A DNA stretch of 64,000 bases from 58-81 sp012729145. GTDB lineage: Bacteria > Synergistota > Synergistia > Synergistales > Thermovirgaceae. The stretch is from assembly GCA_040770625.1 (NCBI GenBank), contig JAXGIW010000001.1:124001-188000 (forward strand), in the 5' to 3' direction. The notes beneath the pieces are model-generated. The model was not told the origin of the DNA. It worked only from the letters and a program-made list of their open reading frames with translations, and searched no databases. A program made the position numbers and the translations under genes. This document shows, in pieces, positions 42,715 through 51,729 of the stretch; position 1 is the stretch's first letter, and each line of letters starts with the position of its first letter.

Positions 42715-43904
42715 TGAAGGTCCCCCGCTGGAGTTTCATAACGTTCTTCCTGATCCTTGCCATAGCGGTCATCGGACCCATGAGCCTTTCCAAAGGACCG
42801 CAGGAGACCGTTGCCAAACCTTTCGCGCCACCGGTATGGTCCGGTGGAGATGCTCCGCCACCCTTCTCCGGTAATCTTTCGCCGAACTCGAAAGAGATGA
42901 ACATCGAATGGGACTGGGATGCCCCCGAAAACCTCACCCTCAGGGGACAACTGACCTTTGACCATGACGTTGTGGCAAGACTGGTATGGACGACCCCGGA
43001 GGGGAGCAAGTACACCCTTTCCTCCTTCCATGGAAGCGGGGTGTGGTCCATCGACCTTGACGCGAGGGACATGACCTTCAAGACGGTTCTGGGCATTCCC
43101 CCCTTTGCCAGCGCGACATCCCTGCTCTTTCCCTCAAGGGGGCTCCATGCTCTCTCACTGGAGGGTCCTTCTCCATCGGAGGGATCCATGGAACTTGTCC
43201 TGCCCGGAGGAAGATGGGGGCTTTTGGGGACCGACCAGAGAGGGCGAGATGTCCTCTCGCTTTTTATCGTGGGTATCAGGGTGTCCCTTCTGGTGGGGAT
43301 CTCGGCCACGTTCATCGCCTCACTGCTGGGACTCTCCATAGGGCTTGCAAGCGGCTACCTGGGGGGGGTTGCGGACAGCCTTATCATGAGGATCGTGGAT
43401 GTGCTTCTGTCGATCCCCATTCTACCGATCCTGATGGTCCTCGTGGGAATTTGGGGAAAGGGACTCTGGCAACTTGTGCTGATCCTGGGACTTTTTTCCT
43501 GGATGGGTACGGCAAGGACGGTCAGATCCCTGGCCCTCTCCCTCAGAGAGTCCTGTTACGTAGAGAATCTCCGCTCCATAGGGGCCGGGTCCTGGTACAT
43601 CCTTTACCGACACCTTCTTCCTGAAGCTATGCCGATAGTTCTCGCTGCGGTGTCCCTGGGAGTGCCGGGGGCAATTTTGGCCGAAGCGGGCCTCTCATTC
43701 CTCGGGCTTTCAGATCCCAGGATCATCTCATGGGGGAGGATGCTCCATGAGGCCCACGGGTTCGGAGCCTTCACGGCAGGGGCCTGGTGGCTTATCATTC
43801 CGCCGGGGCTTGGGATCTCGATCATATGCCTTGTCTTTCTCGACATGGGCCGTTCCATAGAAGAGATGGCCGATCCCCGACTGAGAGGGGGTGGCCAGGG
43901 CTGA
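42711..43904 (+). CDS. Peptide ABC transporter permease (DppC/OppC type) with periplasmic insertion
   Basis: A 397-residue permease. After the first helix (residues 8-24) comes an insertion of about 150 residues that is predicted to lie outside the membrane, before the conserved LLGTDQRGRDVLS entry to the permease core. Known DppC proteins are about 300 residues with a shorter loop here. The core has five helices and the EAA loop region ENLRSIGAGSWYILYRHLLPEAMP. GTG 42711 overlaps the previous stop by 4 bp. The insertion may contact the unusual binding protein. Confidence 0.92.
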   Translation: MMKVPRWSFITFFLILAIAVIGPMSLSKGPQETVAKPFAPPVWSGGDAPPPFSGNLSPNSKEMNIEWDWDAPENLTLRGQLTFDHDVVARLVWTTPEGSKYTLSSFHGSGVWSIDLDARDMTFKTVLGIPPFASATSLLFPSRGLHALSLEGPSPSEGSMELVLPGGRWGLLGTDQRGRDVLSLFIVGIRVSLLVGISATFIASLLGLSIGLASGYLGGVADSLIMRIVDVLLSIPILPILMVLVGIWGKGLWQLVLILGLFSWMGTARTVRSLALSLRESCYVENLRSIGAGSWYILYRHLLPEAMPIVLAAVSLGVPGAILAEAGLSFLGLSDPRIISWGRMLHEAHGFGAFTAGAWWLIIPPGLGISIICLVFLDMGRSIEEMADPRLRGGGQG

Positions 43905-44683
43905 TATCCGTAAGAGGTTTGTCTATCACCTATCGGACCCCCGCCCGAAATGTCCCGGCGGTCAGGGATGTATCGCTTGAGATCCCGGCGGGACGCATAA
44001 CCGCCATCGTTGGGGGATCGGGGGGAGGCAAGAGCAGCCTGATCTATGGAATCCTTCGTCTCCTCCCTCCCCGGACCGAATTGTCGGGGAGCATTTTCTT
44101 CGACGGGACAGACCTGGTCTCAACCGATGAGGAGTGGATGAGAGAGTTCAGATGGAAGAGAGCGGCCCTGATCACCCAGGGCGCGATGAACTCGCTTACG
44201 CCGGTCCTGACCGTAGGCTATCAGATATCCGAGGTACTCCAGGTCAGGCTGGGGCTGTCGCGCAGGGAGGCCGAGAAAAGGACCCTCGAACTTCTGGCGA
44301 TGACGAACCTTACCCAGATCCATGCCCGAAAATTTCCCCACGAACTCTCCGGGGGTGAGAAGCAACGGGCAGTCATATCCATGGCCGTATCCTGTTTTCC
44401 GGGCCTTTTGATAGCCGACGAACCGACAAGTGCACTGGACATGATCACCCAGGCCGAGGTCGTCACGACCCTCGTGGGAATGGTCCGGGATCAGGGGATG
44501 GGACTCCTTCTGGTCACTCATGACCTCCCGTTGGCGATCTCCGTCTGTGACGATCTGGCAGTGATGTACGAAGGCAGGATTGTGGAGACGGGAACCCCCT
44601 CGAAGATCCTGCGATCCCCCTCCCACGAACATACAAGGAAACTGCTGTCGGCCTTCAGCTTCAAGGGAGGGGCCAGACCATGA
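43901..44683 (+). CDS. Peptide ABC transporter ATP-binding protein (DppD/OppD type)
   Basis: An ATPase of about 260 residues with Walker A GGSGGGKSS, signature LSGGEKQRAV, Walker B LLIADEPTSALD and the switch His in LVTHDLP. Homology begins at ISVRGLSITY. No canonical start lies there; a CTG overlaps the upstream stop (CTGA at 43901), mirroring the ATGA overlaps elsewhere in the operon, with an AGGGGG tract upstream. TTG 43919 is the nearest standard start but has its ribosome site too close. It lacks the C-terminal extension of many OppD proteins. Confidence 0.9.
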   Translation: MISVRGLSITYRTPARNVPAVRDVSLEIPAGRITAIVGGSGGGKSSLIYGILRLLPPRTELSGSIFFDGTDLVSTDEEWMREFRWKRAALITQGAMNSLTPVLTVGYQISEVLQVRLGLSRREAEKRTLELLAMTNLTQIHARKFPHELSGGEKQRAVISMAVSCFPGLLIADEPTSALDMITQAEVVTTLVGMVRDQGMGLLLVTHDLPLAISVCDDLAVMYEGRIVETGTPSKILRSPSHEHTRKLLSAFSFKGGARP

Positions 44684-45639
44684 GAGAACTCCTTCTCTCT
44701 GCGAAGGGAGTGTCGGTCTCTTTCCTGTCGCCAAGGGGCACCACCGAGGCCCTGAAGGGAGTGGATATGGATGTTCCCACCGGCGGTTGCGTGGCAGTGG
44801 TCGGGGAGTCAGGGAGCGGAAAGACAACGCTGCTCAGGGCGTGCCTGGGCCTGGTCCCAATGTTTGAGGGGTCGGTGACCCTTTTCGACAGGGACCTGTC
44901 TTTCTGTGGTAGCAAGGAACTTGTAACGTTACGAAGGCGCTGCGGCTACGTCCCCCAGGATCCCTTCGGATGCGTCCCACCCACGCTGAATACCCTTGAT
45001 GCCGCTGCAGAGCCCGTCCGGATAACCGGGAAAGGGAACAGGGAGCAGGCACTGGAAAAGGCCAGGGAGCTCCTCGCCGAGTTGGGCCTTGACGACCAGG
45101 ATCTCTGGAAGGAGAGGGTCAGGCTTTCCCTTTCGGGTGGGCAGAGACAGAGGGTCAGCATAGCCAGGGCCCTCTCGCTCGATCCGGAGCTACTTCTGGC
45201 CGACGAACCGGCGAGCATGCAGGATGCGGCCAACAGGGGCGAAGTAATGGAGATCCTCCGCCGAAGGACCAGGAAGGGGATGGGGCTTCTCATGGCAACC
45301 CACGACCTCCCCTTCGCGGCAGCCTTTGCAGACAGGGTTGTGGTCATGTACAAAGGCACCGTGGTCGAGACAGGCCCCCCTGACCAGGTGGTCGAAAACC
45401 CCCTCCACCCCTACAGCCTTGCCCTTATCTCCGCCATGCCCGGCATTGGGAAGGGGATAAGACCCCCCCGGCCTGTGGAGGTGAAAGATCGGTCCTTCGG
45501 GGGCTGCCCCTTCGCCCCGATGTGCCCGACAAGGACGGAGCGGTGCAGGCAGGCACCCTCTTTGACTACGGCCTGGCCTTCGAGGAGTGTTGCCTGCTGG
45601 AACGTCGGGAAAGAGTCCCTTGAAAGGTTAGCTAGATAA
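44680..45639 (+). CDS. Peptide ABC transporter ATP-binding protein (DppF/OppF type)
   Basis: A 319-residue ATPase: Walker A GESGSGKTT, signature LSGGQRQRVSIARAL, Walker B LLLADEP, switch His in MATHDLP, and the family's Cys-rich C-terminal tail (GCPFAPMCPTRTERC). The D-loop after Walker B reads ASMQDAAN instead of the usual SALD/SMLD, so it may be the degenerate partner in the nucleotide-binding pair. ATGA overlap with the previous gene. The 3' end overlaps the convergent HD-GYP gene by 8 bp. Confidence 0.92.
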   Translation: MRELLLSAKGVSVSFLSPRGTTEALKGVDMDVPTGGCVAVVGESGSGKTTLLRACLGLVPMFEGSVTLFDRDLSFCGSKELVTLRRRCGYVPQDPFGCVPPTLNTLDAAAEPVRITGKGNREQALEKARELLAELGLDDQDLWKERVRLSLSGGQRQRVSIARALSLDPELLLADEPASMQDAANRGEVMEILRRRTRKGMGLLMATHDLPFAAAFADRVVVMYKGTVVETGPPDQVVENPLHPYSLALISAMPGIGKGIRPPRPVEVKDRSFGGCPFAPMCPTRTERCRQAPSLTTAWPSRSVACWNVGKESLERLAR

Positions 45640-47815
45640 GGCGGCCATCAAGCTCCATGGTCCTATGGAGCTTGATGAAGAGCCCGGCCATGCGGGGATC
45701 GAACTGCTTTCCGGCCTGGGAGGCGATCTCCTCGAGAGCCTCCTCGGGGGATAGAGCCTGCCTGTAGGAACGCCAACCGGTCATAACCTCGTACGCGCAC
45801 AGCAGGTGAATGATCCTGGAAGGTCGGGGGATATCCTCCCCGGAAAGCCCCCTGGGGTAGCCCGATCCATCAAAGTGCTCGTGATGGCACAGGATGTCCT
45901 CGACAACGGGAGATATCGGGGCGAGGTTCCTGGCAAGGTGGTAACCTCTTTCAGGGTGTTTACGGACATCCTCCCACTCTTCGGGGTCAAGAGGCCCCTC
46001 GCGGTAGAGAACATCCGTCGGTATCGGCATCAGCCCGATGTCGTGGAACTGGGCGAGAAGGTCAAGGTTTTCGATCTCGTCCTGTCGGAGGGCAAGAAAA
46101 GTCCCGAAGGACTCCGCCAGCTTCTTAAGCCTTGAAATATGAGCCCTTCTCCTGGGGTCGGAGCCCAGGAAGTCCACGATCCGGGAATATATGGCCGAAC
46201 GGGACCTTTCGCTCCGCATCAGTTTGTCCAGGTACATGTCGTCATCGGCCTTTTTCCTGACCTGCATGAAATCCTGGGTAACCTCGTCCTTGGCGGCAAC
46301 ACCAAGGGCGATGCTCGGGGGGATCATCCCCTTCGAGGCACGATCACAGGCCTGCCTTATGCGGTCACAGATCGACCTTGCCTCCAGGAGGGACGTCCTT
46401 GGCAGGAGCATGATGAACTCGTCGCCGCCGCAGCGGGCGATCAGGTCCTCCTGCCTACAGCAGGACCGCAGGATCGCCCCGGCCTCAATTATCAACTGGT
46501 CGCCCTCCATATGACCGAAGGCATCGTTGATAAGTTTCAGGTTGTCCACGTCGGCCATGATAAGGCTGATAGGGAGCTGTCTTGAGGTGTCCAGGCGCCT
46601 GAGTTCCTCTTCGAGGAAGGCGTTGTTGTAAAGTCCTGTCAGGGCGTCATGGTAGCCGAAGTGCCGGATCTTCTCGTCGAGGATCTTTCTCTCGGTTATG
46701 TCCTGATATATGGCGTACACCACTTTCTGCCCTCCGGCGACGGGGAATGACACGGCATTGATCTGGACATCCACCCGACTTCCGTCCTTTCTAAGCCTGG
46801 TCCTTTCGGTCTTGAGGATGGATCCGGCTGCAACGTCCCTGGTCAGCTTTTCGGCGTCGTCCCGGGCCTCTCCCGGCGCTATGAGATCATCCAGGTTCAT
46901 CCCGACGCACTCCCAGCTGCTGTATCCGAACAGTTTTTCAAAGGACTCGTTGACCCGCTGGATGACGCCATCATCGCATACGAGCGCTATGGCCAGGGGG
47001 CTGTTCATGAAGAGGTTCTCGAAGTAGATCCTCTCGTTGGCCAGTTCCTGTTCCGACCTTATCCTCTCGGTTATGTCCCTGTAGATGGCGAGATATTCCC
47101 CGGAGGAGTCGAAACGGGATATAGCCGCCCCCCTTATTGACAGGTGGACCTTGCTGCCGTCCTTGCGAACCCTGACAGCCTCGTGGTCCACTCTCTTCTT
47201 ATCTCTCAGCTTCTTGATGTTGTCGCGAATATCGGCATCCTTTTCCCCTCTGCCTACGACCTCCCAGAGTGAATGCCCCAGGGCTTCCCCCGGGTCCAGT
47301 CCAAAGAGATGTTCGAAGGCGGGATTGGTACGAAAGACTACCCCCTCCTCATCGAAGAGGACTATTCCGTCCGGTGAATCTACCAGCACTCTTTCAAGGA
47401 GGGCCCTTTCTCGCCTGAGATCCTTCTCCGCTGCCTTTCGTTCGCTTATGTCCTCGTAGATGGCGTATACCGCCAGGGTCCTTCCACCCTCCCTGATTGG
47501 AACACCCCATATGGAGAGTGGGATCCTGGAACGGTCCTTTCGTGTCCGGACCGCCTCGATGAAGATATTCTCTCCGTGGACGACCCTTTTTGTCACGTCC
47601 CCAGCTTCAGCGTAGATGTCCCCTTCAAGTGCGACGAGGTCATCAAGCTGGCCCCCCACAACCTCGTCCATGGTATAACCAAACATCTTGCAGAAGGAAT
47701 CGTTCGCACGGATCACTCTACCGTCCGTGAGCTGGATGGCAATACCCAGCGGGGCCTGATCAATAAGAGTCTCGTAGAAAGCATCGACGTTAAAAAATCT
47801 GTTAACATCCTCCAC
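45632..47815 (-). CDS. PAS-PAS-PAS-GGDEF-HD-GYP signalling protein
   Basis: A 727-residue soluble protein. Three PAS/PAC units (about 10-385) are followed by a GGDEF domain with ARCGGDEF and I-site RQED, and an HD-GYP-like domain with QFHDIGLMPIP, HHEHFDGSGYPRGL and EVMTGWRSYR. It may both make and break c-di-GMP; the HD-GYP lacks the usual Lys after HDIG (HDIGLM). GTG 47815 has an AGGCGG site and starts inside queT by 14 bp; a start 16 codons upstream is less likely. It is co-directional with queT and the peptidase gene. Confidence 0.92.
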   Translation of the reverse strand: MEDVNRFFNVDAFYETLIDQAPLGIAIQLTDGRVIRANDSFCKMFGYTMDEVVGGQLDDLVALEGDIYAEAGDVTKRVVHGENIFIEAVRTRKDRSRIPLSIWGVPIREGGRTLAVYAIYEDISERKAAEKDLRRERALLERVLVDSPDGIVLFDEEGVVFRTNPAFEHLFGLDPGEALGHSLWEVVGRGEKDADIRDNIKKLRDKKRVDHEAVRVRKDGSKVHLSIRGAAISRFDSSGEYLAIYRDITERIRSEQELANERIYFENLFMNSPLAIALVCDDGVIQRVNESFEKLFGYSSWECVGMNLDDLIAPGEARDDAEKLTRDVAAGSILKTERTRLRKDGSRVDVQINAVSFPVAGGQKVVYAIYQDITERKILDEKIRHFGYHDALTGLYNNAFLEEELRRLDTSRQLPISLIMADVDNLKLINDAFGHMEGDQLIIEAGAILRSCCRQEDLIARCGGDEFIMLLPRTSLLEARSICDRIRQACDRASKGMIPPSIALGVAAKDEVTQDFMQVRKKADDDMYLDKLMRSERSRSAIYSRIVDFLGSDPRRRAHISRLKKLAESFGTFLALRQDEIENLDLLAQFHDIGLMPIPTDVLYREGPLDPEEWEDVRKHPERGYHLARNLAPISPVVEDILCHHEHFDGSGYPRGLSGEDIPRPSRIIHLLCAYEVMTGWRSYRQALSPEEALEEIASQAGKQFDPRMAGLFIKLHRTMELDGRLI

Positions 47816-48299
47816 GGCGAAACCGCCTTTCGAACAACGAGAGAAGAGGTATCCCCAGACCAAAGCACGCGATCATCTGACCTGTACCGACATAGATCAT
47901 GGTCGGGACTGCAGGAATATCAAGGAGAACGGAAAGATAGCCCCCTACAACGAGGGCGTTGACGGCAACTGGGGGTACGGCGGCGAGGTACCGGTTGGGC
48001 ATCCTGGAGGTAAGTATGGCAGCGGTTAGTGTTGCCGCACTTCCGAATACCATGTCGATTATACCGAAACCGCCGACAAAATTGGAGATGAGGCAACCCA
48101 CGAAAAGACCTGGGATCGCCTCGGCCCATATCCACGGAAGGAGCGTCAGGGCTTCGGAGACCCTAACCTGCATCGGACCGAAGGACAACGGGGCGAAGAT
48201 CAGGGTCAGGGCCGCATAAACACCGCCAATCAAGGCAGCCCTGACAAGGCGTACCGAGGGGGTGCCCGCCCCCTCCCTGACGCTTTTGTTGCCGTTCAT
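47802..48299 (-). CDS. queT: QueT-family transporter (ECF S-component for queuosine precursors)
   Basis: A 165-residue protein with about five to six hydrophobic helices. ALIGGVYAALTLIFAPLSFGPMQVRVSEALTLLPW and the GLFVGCLISNFVGGFGIIDMVFGS stretch are diagnostic of QueT. It would supply preQ1/queuine precursors through an ECF module. ATG 48299 is chosen; the TTG at 48311 directly abuts the ribosome site. It lies 19 bp after the peptidase stop and overlaps the signalling gene. No preQ1 riboswitch is visible because the gene sits inside an operon. Confidence 0.9.
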   Translation of the reverse strand: MNGNKSVREGAGTPSVRLVRAALIGGVYAALTLIFAPLSFGPMQVRVSEALTLLPWIWAEAIPGLFVGCLISNFVGGFGIIDMVFGSAATLTAAILTSRMPNRYLAAVPPVAVNALVVGGYLSVLLDIPAVPTMIYVGTGQMIACFGLGIPLLSLFERRFRRGGC

Positions 48300-48318
48300 G
48301 AAAGGATCCAACTCCCCT

Positions 48319-49962
48319 TCAAGGTGTCAACATCGGGTGCGACAGCCCCAGGGACACTACCGCCTCGCGCAGCAGGATCGGGAAAACCTCCAGGGAGTAG
48401 GAGAGGCAAAGCCTCTCGGTCGGTCTGTGAGGATCCTTCCCTGAGGGACCGAGATTAAGTACCGGGATATCCAGTCCCATGATCTCCCTTAGAGCAACCC
48501 TGTAGACACTCCCCCACCCGGGAGTGTTGGATGCCATGCAGAGCATGTCCATGGCACTCCCCTGGAAGCCCATGTAGCTGAGGTCGCATATACCGGCAAA
48601 GAACTCTCTGGATGACATGGCGATGCCGTGATCCCTGCGTGCCAACTCTATGACGCGTTCAGCCACTCTCCGCACCCTCAGGTCGCCCGGGTTTTGTCCG
48701 TCGTTCCGTCGGTGAGGGTAATAGGGGGGGAGGAAGCCCACAATCACCAACGGCCCCTCCGGGGGAGCCCACCCCAGCATCTCCGTGACGACCGCCAGTG
48801 AACGCTGACGATCGTCCAGGGCCGGGTCCATGGATCTGACCAGTTCCCTTACCCCGGCCTTTGCTCCGCCTCCCCGAACCAGGTCAGTCCTGGATGCAAA
48901 CTCCTCGAAGGTCACCACCCGGGGGCGGGGAACATCAGCGGAAAGACCCAGCCTGGAAGCGCTTTCCCTGATCTGTCCCACCGTTCTTTCACAGGCGTCT
49001 TCGGCGACCTGTTTCATCTCCTTCATGATCTCCGCCGGCGTCTTTGCCAGGGTCATGTAGTTGAAGAAGATCGCCGCCCTGTCGGGGATCGTTACGGAAT
49101 AGCTGTTACGGATATCCCTGATCGAGAGGCATGCCGGGGGAGGTGCCGTCTCATCCCCGGCCCTGTCTGCCATCAGGGGGTTGCCCTCGACAAGAAGGGA
49201 GATATGGGACGCAAGGAGGGAGGCGCTCAGGCCTTCAAAGTACTGCCCTACGTGAGACCCTATACCGGCACAGTAGAAGAAAGGCATTACCTTTCCCACC
49301 GCACCCAGGAAGACCACTTCTCCTTCGGCATCGGGTGCGCCCGCGTTGCCAGGCTCTGTAAGTATGGCCCCGAGATAGTCGAGACCCCTATCCTCTTTGA
49401 TCTTCAACAGGGCGGGAACAGCCGCCCTCATCCCGGCTGAACCCACTTCTTCGTCGGGGACGGCCAGGAAGAGAAGGTTGACCCCAAGGCTGGACTGCTC
49501 CTGCGCCGCTTCGGAGAGCAGCGCCATTTCAACGGCAAGACCGCACTTCATATCCATGACCCCTCGGCCGAAGAGATAGTCGCCCGACTTGAGATCCTCT
49601 CCGGCCTCCCCGTCAAGACCTCTCTCCTTCAGAGCGGAAGTGTATTCCAGGGGGGAGAAGGCAAGGTCCTCCAGAGATCCGAAGTCTTCGGCACCTACCA
49701 CGTCGTAGTGCCCCGTGAGGACTACCGTACCCTTGACGGTCGGGACTGCCTCCACAAAGGCCATGACCACCTCCCTGCCAAAGGGATCTCCCGGGACGGG
49801 AAGAAGCTGAAGGTTCCCGGGATGGTCACGGAAGTAGGGAAGTTCTCCGAGCCTGGAGTGAATGAATCTGCCCGCCTCTGCCTCGGCGGGTGTACAGGAG
49901 ACACTGGGTATCCCGACCAGTTCCATGAGAAGATCAAGAATGTCCTGCCTTGCGTTCTCCAT
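48319..49962 (-). CDS. M20-family metallopeptidase, RocB-like
   Basis: A 547-residue protein with the M20 metal and catalytic sequence blocks GHYDVV, GRGVMDMKCGLAV, AVPDEEVGSAGMRAAV and an ILTEPGN stretch. The size and the NSYSVTIPDRAAIFFNYMTL and YYPHRRNDG regions match RocB-type proteins, which are linked to arginine utilisation but lack a firmly known substrate. ATG 49962 has a GAGGTT site. It is first in a minus-strand operon with queT and the PAS-GGDEF-HD-GYP gene. Confidence 0.88.
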   Translation of the reverse strand: MENARQDILDLLMELVGIPSVSCTPAEAEAGRFIHSRLGELPYFRDHPGNLQLLPVPGDPFGREVVMAFVEAVPTVKGTVVLTGHYDVVGAEDFGSLEDLAFSPLEYTSALKERGLDGEAGEDLKSGDYLFGRGVMDMKCGLAVEMALLSEAAQEQSSLGVNLLFLAVPDEEVGSAGMRAAVPALLKIKEDRGLDYLGAILTEPGNAGAPDAEGEVVFLGAVGKVMPFFYCAGIGSHVGQYFEGLSASLLASHISLLVEGNPLMADRAGDETAPPPACLSIRDIRNSYSVTIPDRAAIFFNYMTLAKTPAEIMKEMKQVAEDACERTVGQIRESASRLGLSADVPRPRVVTFEEFASRTDLVRGGGAKAGVRELVRSMDPALDDRQRSLAVVTEMLGWAPPEGPLVIVGFLPPYYPHRRNDGQNPGDLRVRRVAERVIELARRDHGIAMSSREFFAGICDLSYMGFQGSAMDMLCMASNTPGWGSVYRVALREIMGLDIPVLNLGPSGKDPHRPTERLCLSYSLEVFPILLREAVVSLGLSHPMLTP

Positions 49963-50043
49963 TGCCGAACCTCGCTCCCATCGAAGAGGAAAAAGTCAGC
50001 TCAATAATACCACCCTGAAGGAAGGTGATATGCATGTATGCAG

Positions 50044-50052
50044 TGATACAAT
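50044..50052 (+). promoter_or_regulatory. Extended -10 promoter of the FSR-like MFS gene
   Basis: TGATACAAT lies 39 bp before the ATG at 50092 and is identical to the 9-mer at 34952-34960. No -35 box is evident. Confidence 0.45.
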
Positions 50053-50091
50053 AGGAGCCGTCAGTCATGCTCCTGAAAGGAAGTCCCGATC

Positions 50092-51276
50092 ATGAAAATG
50101 CGCCTGGAACGACCCTCTTTCAATATCAAGCTCCTTATACTGGCGTTGACCCATTTTCTTAACGATATCCATGGGACCTTTCTACCTACCTTCATACCAG
50201 TGATAGTCAGCCGCCTGGGGATCTCCTATGCCCAGGCAGGGCTTCTGAAATCCCTGTCAGGGATCATCCACATGATCGTTCAGCCCATGGCAGGTTATGT
50301 TTCGGACCTCTTTTCACGCCCCTATGCGATAATCGTAGGACCACTTATGACCGCCCTTGGAGCTGCCCTCTTGCCCCTGGGACCGACCTACGGGATCACT
50401 TTCATCATAGTGGGACTCTGGGCCTTCGGGAGCGCCGTATACCACCCCCTGGGACACGGGAGCGTGGGTTACGTCGGTAATCCTGGGAAGCTGGCATTTT
50501 ACCTTGCCGTATTCTCCGTGGGAGGGATCCTCGGATCGACCCTCAGCCCACTTTACGCGATTTTTTTGGCAAAGGTTTTCGGGTTCGGACCACTGATGCC
50601 AGTCGCAGCTATGGTCCCTGTCTCCATAGGGGCCTTGCTGGTGATCCGTTACATCCCTACGCTCAAGGCTGAGGGTTCCGAGGGCACACCCTCCCCCATG
50701 GGATTTTTAAGATCCTTCAGCAAGACCTTCAGGGTGATATTCCCTGTCTGGATCGTTTGCGTCTGCAGGGATACCGCAGTCGAGGGGATCCGGTTCTTTC
50801 TCCCCCTCTTCATAGCCTCCCGGGGGGGAAGCATTGTCAATATCGGCACTATCCTTTTTCTGATCAACACCGTCGGGACTTTTTCACCCATGCTTGGAGG
50901 CCCCATCGCCGACAGGTTCGGGCGCAGAAAAGTCATTGAGATCACCATGGCCCTCTCGCCTTTCTTCCTGGTCCCAGCAGCCCTTACCAGCGGGTTCCTG
51001 TCGATCTCCCTCTACATGATAGGGAATGCCCTTCTCCAGGGGATCCTTCCCGTCACCGGGGCCGCCGCCCAGGAGATGGCCCCGGGGGCTAGGAGTACTG
51101 CCGCATCCATGGTCACGGGACTCTCCTTCGGACTGGCTGGTCTTCTTCTCGCCCCCATTGGAGCGTTGGCGGACCGCACCAGTCTCACCGCAGTCCTAAT
51201 AATTATCGGGGCCCTCCCCCTTCTCCCTATGCCAGTATTCTGGATGGCTTGGAAGCAGGAAAGTCGTAACACGTGA
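50092..51276 (+). CDS. MFS transporter, fosmidomycin-resistance-like
   Basis: A 394-residue, 12-helix major facilitator. The opening ILALTHFLNDIHGTFLPTFIPVI and the segment AVYHPLGHGSVGYVG are typical of the Fsr subgroup, known from E. coli for fosmidomycin efflux. The second half contains PMLGGPIADRFGRRKVIE. The natural substrate is unknown. ATG 50092 has a GGAAG site 9-12 nt upstream and an extended -10 promoter. It is transcribed divergently from the peptidase operon. Confidence 0.9.
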   Translation: MKMRLERPSFNIKLLILALTHFLNDIHGTFLPTFIPVIVSRLGISYAQAGLLKSLSGIIHMIVQPMAGYVSDLFSRPYAIIVGPLMTALGAALLPLGPTYGITFIIVGLWAFGSAVYHPLGHGSVGYVGNPGKLAFYLAVFSVGGILGSTLSPLYAIFLAKVFGFGPLMPVAAMVPVSIGALLVIRYIPTLKAEGSEGTPSPMGFLRSFSKTFRVIFPVWIVCVCRDTAVEGIRFFLPLFIASRGGSIVNIGTILFLINTVGTFSPMLGGPIADRFGRRKVIEITMALSPFFLVPAALTSGFLSISLYMIGNALLQGILPVTGAAAQEMAPGARSTAASMVTGLSFGLAGLLLAPIGALADRTSLTAVLIIIGALPLLPMPVFWMAWKQESRNT

Positions 51277-51687
51277 CTCGAAAGGACAAAATTAAAATCA
51301 ATTTTTTATCTGCGTCCTAACCTGCGTTGGCAGTGCTCGAACCTGGTCAGAGCGAAGCCTACCTTTCAGCTTGCCTGAAGGACCCGGCCCCGGCATAGCC
51401 CCGACAAGGTCCCGAGGTGAATTAACGAGGAAGGTGCTTTAACGAGGGGAATAGATATGCAGCCGTTACGGCATACGACCTTGTCTGTGGTGAAGATCTG
51501 GGATCTAAAGGAACCAGGTCGTGGTTCCTCGTCGTTTCCCTCCTCGGAATGACAAACCCTTGCATTTTCCGTTCACTGTTTCACTCTTGATCCTGCAAGT
51601 CACGAGTTAAGCTTTTGCCCTTCCTGATGTCTGCCTCCTTTTTTTATCATATCTCCAACCCCAAGGTAGCGGTTTACTAGGATAGTA
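51277..51687. repeat. Gene-free interval with dispersed-repeat-like sequence
   Basis: About 410 bp without a supportable gene. It begins with cgtaacacgtgactcgaaagg and ends with a block near 51570-51620 (ccgttcactgtttcactc...caagtcacgagttaa) related to the heptamer arrays. In the middle, at about 51525-51555, is tcctcgtcgtttccctcctcggaatgacaaa, whose complement contains CATTCCGAGGAGG, a motif I recall from dispersed intergenic repeats in several phyla. No RNA gene is recognised. Confidence 0.45.
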
Positions 51688-51696
51688 TGTTATACT
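51688..51696 (+). promoter_or_regulatory. Extended -10 promoter of the small hypothetical gene
   Basis: TGTTATACT lies 34 bp before the GTG at 51730; it fits the TGn extended -10 pattern. Confidence 0.45.
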
Positions 51697-51729
51697 CCCT
51701 CCTGAGAGCGATCAAGGGGGGCGGGGAAG

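Noticed and set aside
48300..48318. A preQ1 riboswitch in front of queT
   Set aside because: The gap to the upstream peptidase gene is only 19 bp, too short for the aptamer, and no preQ1 consensus is visible further upstream.
51277..51729. A degraded insertion sequence or tRNA in the long gap
   Set aside because: No transposase-like frame, no terminal inverted repeats with target duplication, and no cloverleaf with T-loop GTTCRANNC was found.
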